Shown here in pieces: positions 1-5,789 of a DNA stretch of 6,967 bases. The notes under the pieces were generated by a model. The model saw only the letters and a program-made list of their open reading frames with translations, was not told the DNA's origin and did no database searches. Position numbers and translations under genes: made by a program. Position 1 is the stretch's first letter; every line of letters starts with the position of its first letter. The stretch spans positions 1-6,967 of the forward strand of contig JANQHA010000016.1 in assembly GCA_028282865.1 (NCBI GenBank), in the 5' to 3' direction. Source of the stretch: Oligoflexales bacterium (GTDB lineage: Bacteria > Bdellovibrionota_B > Oligoflexia > Oligoflexales > CACXFL01).

Positions 1-370
1 GTATCGGAGCCTCGTTTTTACTGCCTGCTTTTGCCATGACTTCGGGTTTGGCAACAGCTCGACTACCAGATAGCTTCCCAGGTTTTTTGTGACGGGGGGC
101 ATTGACACCTTGGACCCATCTACTTAGAGGCGTATAGCTTTGCTGTTCGTCGACCTGGTAATGGGGGGCTTCGATATATAGATTACCGTTTTCGTCTATG
201 CGTAAATTTACGTCTTTAAGAGATTGGTTTCGGGAGCTCGAAATATCGATTCCATTTAGATAAATACTGCGAGCTGAAGCAAGAGAGGATAGAGAAAAAC
301 CACTGATTAAAATTATAACAGATATCGCTGGCAGACATTTCCGTCTCATCCTAACCTCCCGAGATATCAT
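1..370 (-). CDS. Exported protein of unknown function, 3' end cut by the window edge
   Basis: The frame is open from an ATG at 370 to the left edge, giving 123 codons with no stop. The ATG at 370 is preferred because AAGGAGG lies 8 nt upstream. A second in-frame ATG at 349 (7 codons later) has GGGAGG about 5 nt upstream and is a fair alternative. The N terminus is a signal peptide: basic residues (MRRK from the second Met), then a hydrophobic stretch (PAISVIILISGFSLSSL) and a likely signal peptidase I site after ALASA-like residues, giving a mature start near RSIYLNGI. The mature part begins with a short motif (YLNGIDIS, then NQSLKDVNLRIDENGNLYIEAP) and continues into a polar, basic, low-complexity tail. 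It looks like a small beta-rich periplasmic or surface protein. I recognise no catalytic motif and assign no function. It is divergent from the lpoB-like operon, 109 bp away. That the gene is real is fairly secure; its role is unknown. Confidence 0.75.
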   Translation of the reverse strand, partial: MISREVRMRRKCLPAISVIILISGFSLSSLASARSIYLNGIDISSSRNQSLKDVNLRIDENGNLYIEAPHYQVDEQQSYTPLSRWVQGVNAPRHKKPGKLSGSRAVAKPEVMAKAGSKNEAPI

Positions 371-378
371 GAAAGTTT

Positions 379-385
379 CCTCCTT
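379..385 (-). promoter_or_regulatory. Ribosome binding site deciding the start at 370
   Basis: On the minus strand AAGGAGG, a full match to the anti-Shine-Dalgarno core, sits 8 nt before the ATG at 370. This favours 370 over the downstream in-frame ATG at 349, which has its own GGGAGG (about 354-359). Confidence 0.65.
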
Positions 386-412
386 ATGATACCATAAATT
401 GTCGATTCTTGC

Positions 413-441
413 TCGATGTCGGAATCTCGATGGTATATGAT
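413..441 (+). promoter_or_regulatory. Possible sigma70-type promoter of the lpoB-like operon
   Basis: A -10-like TATGAT (436-441, 5 of 6 consensus bases) lies 39 nt before the ATG at 480, so transcription would begin near 448. The -35 position at 17-bp spacing reads TCGATG (413-418), only 3 of 6. This is a weak prediction. The surrounding 109-bp divergent region is rich in TCGA/TCGAT words and holds an ATACCAT (389-395) / ATGGTAT (430-436) inverted pair, but nothing that names a regulator. Confidence 0.25.
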
Positions 442-464
442 AACCGCTATTGCTTAAATTTATT

Positions 465-470
465 AGGAGA
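465..470 (+). promoter_or_regulatory. Ribosome binding site of the lpoB-like gene
   Basis: AGGAGA ends 9 nt before the ATG at 480. It lies inside the frame if the upstream TTG at 450 is used as start, so it argues for initiation at 480 (or at the next ATG, 483). Confidence 0.6.
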
Positions 471-479
471 AACCAAGTA

Positions 480-1118
480 ATGATGTTTTTAGCCAAAAAG
501 AATAGCCGGTACGGAAATCCCTTCTTAGCCTTTTCCTTCATAGTGGTCGGACTCGGATTATCTCATTGCTCCAAGGACTTTGAAGGAGAGTATTCAGACC
601 CTAATAAAGTAGAAGTTATCAGCGACCGCTGGAACGAAACGGACGCGCGAAAAACTGCTGAGGCGATGATTAAAGGGATGGTTTCTAAAGACTGGTTAAC
701 TGATTATCGTGTTGCGCATAAGGGCAAAAAGCCTATTGTGATCGTCGATGAGGTCGAAAACCGTACTGATGACCACATTGACACGAGAGCTCTTACCGAG
801 TTTATTCGTGACGAGCTGATTAACTCTAGAAAGGTCCGGTTTTTAAATAAAAGAGCCCGCGAAAAAATTCTTAAGGAATTGAAGTATCAGAAGAGCGGAG
901 CTGTAGCACAGAAAAAAGCTCTCAAAGGTGGTCGACAGCTTGGCGCACAGTTTATGCTTAGTGGTGCTTTATCTAGCAACGTACAAACTCAAAAAGGGCT
1001 TAAGACAGTGACCTACCAAACCAACCTTACGCTAACCAATTTTGAATCTGCTGAGATTGAATGGAGCGAAAAATATCGGATTAAGAAACGATTTAAGCAG
1101 AGCGGGTCTAAATGGTAA
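480..1118 (+). CDS. lpoB: LpoB-like lipoprotein, activator of a class A penicillin-binding protein
   Basis: The product is 212 aa from the ATG at 480, chosen because AGGAGA lies 9 nt upstream; a TTG at 450 would add 10 residues but has no such site. The N terminus has a basic segment (KKNSRYG), a hydrophobic core (about residues 14-28) and Cys30 in the sequence GLSHC, a candidate lipid-modified cysteine with an unusual His at -1. A linker follows (about 31-82). Residues about 83-204 resemble the LpoB domain: a first strand PIVIVDEVENRT, then DTRALTEFIRDELINS, VRFLNKRAREKI, GGRQLGAQFMLSGALSS, and the closing strands TVTYQTNLTLTNFESAEIEWSEKYRIKK. In E. coli LpoB is an outer-membrane lipoprotein that reaches through the periplasm to stimulate PBP1b glycosyltransferase and transpeptidase activity. 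The same job here is inferred from family resemblance. The gene overlaps the next one by 7 nt, so the two are probably translationally coupled. Confidence 0.85.
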   Translation: MMFLAKKNSRYGNPFLAFSFIVVGLGLSHCSKDFEGEYSDPNKVEVISDRWNETDARKTAEAMIKGMVSKDWLTDYRVAHKGKKPIVIVDEVENRTDDHIDTRALTEFIRDELINSRKVRFLNKRAREKILKELKYQKSGAVAQKKALKGGRQLGAQFMLSGALSSNVQTQKGLKTVTYQTNLTLTNFESAEIEWSEKYRIKKRFKQSGSKW

Positions 1119-2449
1119 GAGAGAGGCAGATATTCTCAGCGAACGAAGTGAACGTCGGAAGTCTAGTCAAAACTGTCGTGCTCGTTATTATCACCGCGGC
1201 TATTCATGGCTGTGCCTCTTATACGGACGAGACTAAGGAAATTCGTAGTCTTTACCGAGGTGGCCAGTATAAGAGCGCGCTTGAAAAAGTCGATAGTTCT
1301 TCGATAAAAGAGCAAGATCGCAATCGCCTACTTTATTTTTTAGAGCGGGCGATGGTTTTAGACCGTTTAGGACAGGTTAAACAATCGCAAAGCCTGCTGT
1401 TTGATGCAGACAAGTTGGTTGATCGACTCTATACGACTAGTATTTCCAAAGAAGCTTTGACCTACATATACAACGATTCTGCACAGGATTATCCTGGGGA
1501 GGATTTTGAAAAAGTAGCGATTCATACTCAGCTAGCTATGTCCTTTATAGAAGCCAAGAAGTTTAAGAGCGCACGGGTTGAGGCTAGAAAGATTAATTCA
1601 AAACTTCACGAAATTAACGATAAATACGATGGCAAAAAAAATCGTTATAGCGAAGACGCATTTGCCAGGTATTTAGCAGGTGCTATCTACGAGTCTCGCG
1701 GTGAGGTGGATGATGCCATCATCGACTACCGAAAGGCCCTTAAGCTATATGAAGGACTATACATCAAAGAGTTTGCTACCAGTGTACCTGACCAATTGGT
1801 ATTTGCGCTTTACCGGTTGTTACGGCAGCGAAGAAGGCAGACACAACTGGACCAATTGGTTAAATCGTATAAACGTCTTCTCGGTAAAAATAAAAACAAG
1901 AGTATTAGGCAAAACCACGGCGAAGTGGTTGTATTTCATGAGGTCGGAAGTGTCGCGGTCAAAGAGGCTAAGGACTTTGTTATACCGTTTGGCAAACAGG
2001 TCATACGGTTATCCTTTCCGGTGATTAAACCAAGAATCTTTCGTCACGAGGAACAGTCGGTTGGAGTTCGTACCAATGGCAAGGCTTTTCACAGTGAGCT
2101 GCTGCAGAACATGGACCAGATCGCTTCCAAAACTTTGGACGATCGTAGATTGCGTTTAGTTTTAAAGCAGGGAGCTCGATTGCTTGCCAAAGGCCAGCTA
2201 ACTGAGCAGGCTCACCAGCAATTCGGGCTATTTGCTGGACTGGCCGCTAATGTCTACTCTGCAGTAACTGAGACCGCTGATACTCGCTCATGGACTCTAA
2301 TGCCAGCAGCTTACTATGCTACTAGGTTCCAGCTGCCAGCTGGCGAGCATACGATCAGCATCGTAACCTCACGCTACGGTAGCCATAAAAAAACTAAGAA
2401 AATTAATGTGTCTTCAGGCAAGCTAGTCCTGTTAAGAGCTAAAGGCTGA
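1112..2449 (+). CDS. COG3014-like TPR lipoprotein, probable partner of LpoB
   Basis: The product is 445 aa from the ATG at 1112, which overlaps the end of lpoB (ATGGTAA). An in-frame GTG at 1148 would give a tidier lipoprotein signal of about 21 residues before the cysteine, but it lacks a clear ribosome binding site. The signal has a hydrophobic run at about residues 18-31 and a lipobox IHGC with Cys34. The middle (about 40-260) is helical and TPR-like; the clearest repeat is at 184-215 (ARYLAGAIYESRGEVDDAI then YRKALKLYEG). The C-terminal part (about 268-445) is beta-rich: GEVVVFHEVGSV, IRLSFPVIKPR, then ETADTRSWTLMPAAYYATRF and LPAGEHTISI. These blocks match what I remember of the uncharacterised COG3014 family, often found beside lpoB-like genes. 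Its biochemical role is not established; a function in envelope assembly with LpoB is inferred from the overlap. The assignment is good at family level only. Confidence 0.8.
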   Translation: MVRERQIFSANEVNVGSLVKTVVLVIITAAIHGCASYTDETKEIRSLYRGGQYKSALEKVDSSSIKEQDRNRLLYFLERAMVLDRLGQVKQSQSLLFDADKLVDRLYTTSISKEALTYIYNDSAQDYPGEDFEKVAIHTQLAMSFIEAKKFKSARVEARKINSKLHEINDKYDGKKNRYSEDAFARYLAGAIYESRGEVDDAIIDYRKALKLYEGLYIKEFATSVPDQLVFALYRLLRQRRRQTQLDQLVKSYKRLLGKNKNKSIRQNHGEVVVFHEVGSVAVKEAKDFVIPFGKQVIRLSFPVIKPRIFRHEEQSVGVRTNGKAFHSELLQNMDQIASKTLDDRRLRLVLKQGARLLAKGQLTEQAHQQFGLFAGLAANVYSAVTETADTRSWTLMPAAYYATRFQLPAGEHTISIVTSRYGSHKKTKKINVSSGKLVLLRAKG

Positions 2450-2451
2450 AG

Positions 2452-2484
2452 TTCGAACGAGCGTTGCTTATACACTCATTCGAA
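2452..2484. terminator. Imperfect hairpin between convergent genes, possible bidirectional terminator
   Basis: TTCGAACGAG (2452-2461) and CTCATTCGAA (2475-2484) form a 10-bp stem with a 13-nt loop. The single non-Watson-Crick position is C/A on the plus-strand transcript and a tolerated G-U wobble on the minus-strand transcript, so it folds better for the dehydrogenase mRNA. The dehydrogenase stop codon (2468-2470) lies in the loop. Neither side has a T-run, so intrinsic termination is not certain; the hairpin could instead protect mRNA 3' ends. Confidence 0.35.
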
Positions 2485-3565
2485 TACGGTCTAGTGTCAC
2501 TTTACCACCACTCACAGAACCTCTTTGTGCAGTGGTTTCTGCGATGCGCTTTTCTGCCATACGTGCTGAAGCTAAATGAGTCGAAATATTTTCTCGCTCA
2601 GCTTCGTTGAAGATTTTTATCAGCGTAGTGTAGATCTCTTCGGTTTGTTTTCTAGCCTTTATAGCATTATAGCCTTTGATTTCATGATAGACATTGATCA
2701 GTCCACCGGCATTGATGACGTAGTCAGGTGCGTATAAAATGCCACGGTCTTTTAGCAAATTACCGTGAACCGCTTCGTCCTGTAATTGATTGTTTGCCGC
2801 TCCTGCTACAATGGGAGCTTTGATTTCTGGTATAGTCTGGTCGTTTAAAGTAGCGCCTAAAGCACAAGGCGCATAAACATCTACGTTGGCAGAATGAATT
2901 TCATTCGCTGTTACGGCTGTTGCACCGTATTTTTTTACAACTTCATCAATTCGGCTTTGCTCTATGTCGTATACGAATAAATCTGCGCCTTCTTCGGCCA
3001 GATACTGACATAAGTAGTTTCCTACATGGCCGATGCCTTGCACAGCTACTTTTATTCCGCTGAGGTTATCTTTATCAAGCTTGTACTTAACCGCGGCTTT
3101 AATCCCAACAAAAACGCCTAGAGCGGTGATAGGAGAGGGATCGCCCGAACCCCCAGCAATCCCAGTCACATGACTAGTTTCTTCGGCAATATAACCAATA
3201 TCTTCGACCGTCATGTTAACGTCTTCTGCAGTGATATAACGACCACCGAGATTGTCTACAAACCGCCCGAATGCACGGAAAAAATCCTCCGACTTCAGTT
3301 TACTCGGATCGCCAATGATAACGGCCTTGCCTCCACCGAGGTTTAGTCCAGTAGCAGCTGCCTTATAAGTCATTCCGCGCGAAAGCCTAAGTACGTCGTG
3401 TAATGCTTCTTCATCAGACGCATAATTCCAAAAGCGGCAACCACCTAAAGCAGGTCCAAGGGTTGTATCGTGAATAGCTATGATGGCTTTCAACCCTGTT
3501 TCATGATCGTGACAAAATACCACCTGCTCGTGGCCCATAAAGCTGCTATTTGAAAAAACGCTCAA
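2468..3565 (-). CDS. ldh: Leucine dehydrogenase (NAD+-dependent, Glu/Leu/Phe/Val dehydrogenase family)
   Basis: The enzyme reversibly deaminates leucine, and usually valine and isoleucine, to the 2-oxo acid with NAD+ (EC 1.4.1.9). The product is 365 aa, the usual length for the family. The start is a TTG with GGGAGG 8 nt upstream; the first ATG (codon 10) is too far from that site. With the TTG start the catalytic residues fall at the positions known from Bacillus enzymes: Lys68 (GMTYKAAATGL), Lys80 (LGGGKAVI) and Asp115 (TAEDVNM). The dinucleotide fold shows GIGHVG at 177-182, with Asp200 (LFVYD) after the second strand, which favours NAD+ over NADP+. NAGGLINVYHE is the conserved C-terminal segment. 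It is cytosolic and serves branched-chain amino acid breakdown, or supplies 2-oxo acids for branched fatty acids. Phenylalanine or valine preference cannot be excluded from sequence alone. It is transcribed alone: convergent with the COG3014-like gene and divergent from mnmG. Confidence 0.92.
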   Translation of the reverse strand: MSVFSNSSFMGHEQVVFCHDHETGLKAIIAIHDTTLGPALGGCRFWNYASDEEALHDVLRLSRGMTYKAAATGLNLGGGKAVIIGDPSKLKSEDFFRAFGRFVDNLGGRYITAEDVNMTVEDIGYIAEETSHVTGIAGGSGDPSPITALGVFVGIKAAVKYKLDKDNLSGIKVAVQGIGHVGNYLCQYLAEEGADLFVYDIEQSRIDEVVKKYGATAVTANEIHSANVDVYAPCALGATLNDQTIPEIKAPIVAGAANNQLQDEAVHGNLLKDRGILYAPDYVINAGGLINVYHEIKGYNAIKARKQTEEIYTTLIKIFNEAERENISTHLASARMAEKRIAETTAQRGSVSGGKVTLDRIRMSV

Positions 3566-3573
3566 ACTTCTAT

Positions 3574-3579
3574 CCTCCC
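3574..3579 (-). promoter_or_regulatory. Ribosome binding site that fixes the TTG start of leucine dehydrogenase
   Basis: GGGAGG on the minus strand lies 8 nt before the TTG at 3565 and about 35 nt before the first ATG of the frame. It therefore supports the non-ATG start, in agreement with the Bacillus-like residue numbering (Lys68, Lys80, Asp115). Confidence 0.7.
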
Positions 3580-3661
3580 AACAATGATACCCTTTGGTGT
3601 TGACTTCATGTCTAAGGGTCTAACCGCAGTACCGTGATTTGGTCTTTTTTTTAGCGGATTT

Positions 3662-3690
3662 AATCTATCTGAAACGAGCGATCTTGGCAA
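3662..3690 (-). promoter_or_regulatory. Probable sigma70-type promoter of leucine dehydrogenase
   Basis: On the minus strand TTGCCA (3690-3685, 5 of 6 to TTGACA) is followed after exactly 17 bp by TAGATT (3667-3662, 4 of 6 to TATAAT). Transcription would start near 3655, giving a leader of about 90 nt. Apart from this, the 288-bp divergent region 3566-3853 holds A/T-rich runs (for example 3757-3775) but no recognised riboswitch, RNA gene or convincing plus-strand promoter for mnmG. Confidence 0.4.
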
Positions 3691-3853
3691 TACAGTGAAA
3701 CTCCAATAAAAACAGCTATGTATGTATCGCTGACTGTTTTTAAATCACTGAATTCTTTAAAAAAAATGCTTTTTCTGGTAGCTAATGGGTTCTTTTGGTG
3801 TATTCCTTTCGTGTTTGGTGCGCGATAGACTAGTTCATTTGACGGGTTAATAA

Positions 3854-5716
3854 ATGAATTCAAATAGATACGATGTGATTGTGGTAGGCGGTGGCCATGC
3901 AGGGTGCGAGGCTGCTCTAGCCTCTGCTAGGTTGGGTGTGCGGACTCTGCTTGTGACCCAATCGGTCGAAAGGATTGCTGCCATGAGTTGCAATCCGGCA
4001 ATTGGTGGGGTGGCAAAGGGCCATCTTGTCAAAGAGATCGACGCGCTTGGCGGCCAGATGGCGCGAGCGATTGATGCAACTGGTATTCAATTTCGAATAC
4101 TCAATCGCAGCAAAGGACCTGCTGTTTGGTCGTCCCGAGCCCAGGCTGATATGGACCTTTACCGTAGGTACATGAAGCACACGCTGGAACAAACTCCAGG
4201 CCTTTCGATTCGACAAGACAGTGTAGAAAGTTTTTTATTCGATGAAAGCGCTGCGAAAGTAGTAGGAGTCGGATGTAAAAATTTTGGGGAGTTTTTGGCC
4301 GAAAGCGTTATTTTAACTGGCGGAACATTTCTAAACGGGTTGATCCATCTTGGTATGGAAAAGACTAGTGCTGGCCGTGCTGGTGATGCAGCCTCGGTAG
4401 GTCTTGCTGACTTTATTAGAAGTAGTGGTTTTAGAGTTGGCCGTATGAAGACGGGAACTACCCCGAGGCTAGATGCTCGAACCATTGATTGGTCGGTACT
4501 GACAGAACAGCACTCCGATGAGGAAATCATTCCTTTTAGTTTTTCATCGGATCGTATCGAGCAACGGCAAGTACCTTGTTACATAACTTATACGAACGAG
4601 CAAACTCACGAGGTGATAAGAAAGCACCGAGATCAGTCGCCTTTGTATAGCGGTGAGATTGTCGGAATAGGTCCACGGTACTGCCCATCTATTGAAGACA
4701 AGGTTTTTAAATTTCCCGATCGAACTGCACATCAGATTTTTTTAGAGCCGCAGGGTTATGATACTTGCGAAGTTTACCCCAACGGCATTTCGACATCTTT
4801 ACCGCTCAAAGCGCAGCTTGAGTTTGTTCGAACGATAAAAGGCCTGGAAAACGCTGAGATCATTAGACCCGGGTATGCGATTGAATACGACTTTATTGAC
4901 CCCACTGAGCTAAAGGCCAGTTTAGAAACAAAAAAAGTATCTGGGTTGTTTTTTGCTGGGCAGGTGAATGGAACGACCGGCTATGAAGAGGCTGCAGCTC
5001 AAGGTTTGATAGCAGGAATTAATGCTGCAAAGAAAGCTTTGAATGAGGATAGCTTTGTCTTGGGTAGGTCGCAGGCTTATATTGGTGTGCTGATCGATGA
5101 TCTCATCACTAAAGGTACTAACGAGCCTTATCGGATGTTTACCTCTCGTGCCGAGCACCGTTTGTATCTGCGCGAGGATAACGCCGACACTCGTCTAACG
5201 GATCTCGGTCGAAGTATTGGCCTCGTTAGCGATGATGATTACCAGTCCTATTTAGATCGCCAGCATGAGCTTAAAGAGGTCATGGAGTTTTTGTCTAACA
5301 CCACTTTTGGTCAAGTAGGAGTTCCTGAGAGTTGCTACACTTTAAAGGATAATACCGGAACAAAAATTTCTGCATTGTTTAAGCGAGTCGGCTTAGGCTT
5401 GGCGGAAATTAAGGCCATCGTTTCGGAGCTTGAAAACTATTCTGAGAGCTCTTTGCGACGCGCGGGGATTGAGCTTAAGTACGAAGGCTATATTTCACGG
5501 CAACGCAACATTATGGCGCAGTCGCAAAAGCTTGACCGGACGATGATCCCGGCAAAAATTAATTATGCGAAGATTTCTGGCCTTCGAAGCGAATTGGTAG
5601 AAAAACTAACCAGGTATAAACCTGAGTCACTAGGCCAAGCTGCTCGGATCAGTGGCGTTACACCCGCCGCGCTGCAACTTCTTCAAGTTTATCTGTCGAA
5701 TAACCCGACTAATTAG
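3854..5716 (+). CDS. mnmG: MnmG (GidA), tRNA wobble-uridine cmnm5 modification enzyme, FAD-binding subunit
   Basis: With MnmE, MnmG installs the 5-carboxymethylaminomethyl group on U34 of tRNAs reading two-family codon boxes, using FAD, NADH and methylenetetrahydrofolate, in the cytosol. The product is 620 aa, close to the E. coli protein (629). The FAD-binding GGGHAG is at residues 12-17 after VIVV. The two conserved cysteines are present: Cys46 (MSCNPAIGG) and Cys277 in the family signature [15 protein letters not shown] (273-287). The second signature begins [17 protein letters not shown] at 368. [16 protein letters not shown] (85-100), [10 protein letters not shown] (198-207) and FTSRAEHRL (429-437) are also typical. 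The C-terminal helical part (about 460-620) contacts MnmE and tRNA in known structures. The ATG start at 3854 places the FAD motif correctly, although only a weak GGG precedes it. The next gene is not rsmG, mnmE, parA or parB, so the common gidA-gidB arrangement is absent on this side. Confidence 0.97.
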   Translation: MNSNRYDVIVVGGGHAGCEAALASARLGVRTLLVTQSVERIAAMSCNPAIGGVAKGHLVKEIDALGGQMARAIDATGIQFRILNRSKGPAVWSSRAQADMDLYRRYMKHTLEQTPGLSIRQDSVESFLFDESAAKVVGVGCKNFGEFLAESVILTGGTFLNGLIHLGMEKTSAGRAGDAASVGLADFIRSSGFRVGRMKTGTTPRLDARTIDWSVLTEQHSDEEIIPFSFSSDRIEQRQVPCYITYTNEQTHEVIRKHRDQSPLYSGEIVGIGPRYCPSIEDKVFKFPDRTAHQIFLEPQGYDTCEVYPNGISTSLPLKAQLEFVRTIKGLENAEIIRPGYAIEYDFIDPTELKASLETKKVSGLFFAGQVNGTTGYEEAAAQGLIAGINAAKKALNEDSFVLGRSQAYIGVLIDDLITKGTNEPYRMFTSRAEHRLYLREDNADTRLTDLGRSIGLVSDDDYQSYLDRQHELKEVMEFLSNTTFGQVGVPESCYTLKDNTGTKISALFKRVGLGLAEIKAIVSELENYSESSLRRAGIELKYEGYISRQRNIMAQSQKLDRTMIPAKINYAKISGLRSELVEKLTRYKPESLGQAARISGVTPAALQLLQVYLSNNPTN

Positions 5717-5726
5717 TAAAATGTGC

Positions 5727-5755
5727 TTGCAAAATCTCGCCAAATAAGGTTTAAA
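5727..5755 (+). promoter_or_regulatory. Possible weak promoter of the M48-like lipoprotein gene
   Basis: TTGCAA (5727-5732, 4 of 6) and TTTAAA (5750-5755, 4 of 6) are 17 bp apart. The start of transcription would be near 5762, about 28 nt before the ATG at 5790. The gene may equally be read through from mnmG, whose stop is only 73 bp upstream of that ATG. Confidence 0.25.
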
Positions 5756-5768
5756 CTGGCTAACCAGT
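5755..5768. repeat. 14-bp dyad ACTGGctaaCCAGT
   Basis: Two perfect 5-bp arms are separated by 4 nt, between mnmG and the next gene and across the predicted transcription start. It could be an operator or a short hairpin. The sequence after it (CAATAAAAA) has no T-run, so a plus-strand intrinsic terminator is unlikely. Confidence 0.3.
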
Positions 5769-5789
5769 CAATAAAAATGGACAGAACAT

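Noticed and set aside
386..391. TATCAT as a -10 box for the left exported-protein gene; a similar GGTATCAT precedes the dehydrogenase ribosome binding site
   Set aside because: It is immediately upstream of the ribosome binding site, so transcription would begin inside that site, and no -35 element is at the right spacing. The shared word is probably chance.
389..436. ATACCAT / ATGGTAT inverted pair and clustered TCGA words in the divergent region as an operator
   Set aside because: The arms are only 7 bp and 34 bp apart, and no regulator motif is recognised; it could well be random.
1680..2024. Plus-strand open frame of 114 codons in a second frame of the COG3014-like gene
   Set aside because: It lies wholly within a real coding sequence and has an unstructured composition typical of a shadow frame.
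3660..3863. Open frame of 67 codons on the minus strand between leucine dehydrogenase and mnmG
   Set aside because: It overlaps the mnmG start, has no convincing ribosome binding site or domain, and its 3' part covers the better-supported dehydrogenase promoter.
3847..5158. Several minus-strand open frames of 61-123 codons inside mnmG
   Set aside because: All are antisense to a gene with unmistakable family signatures, and none has a domain or start signal of its own.
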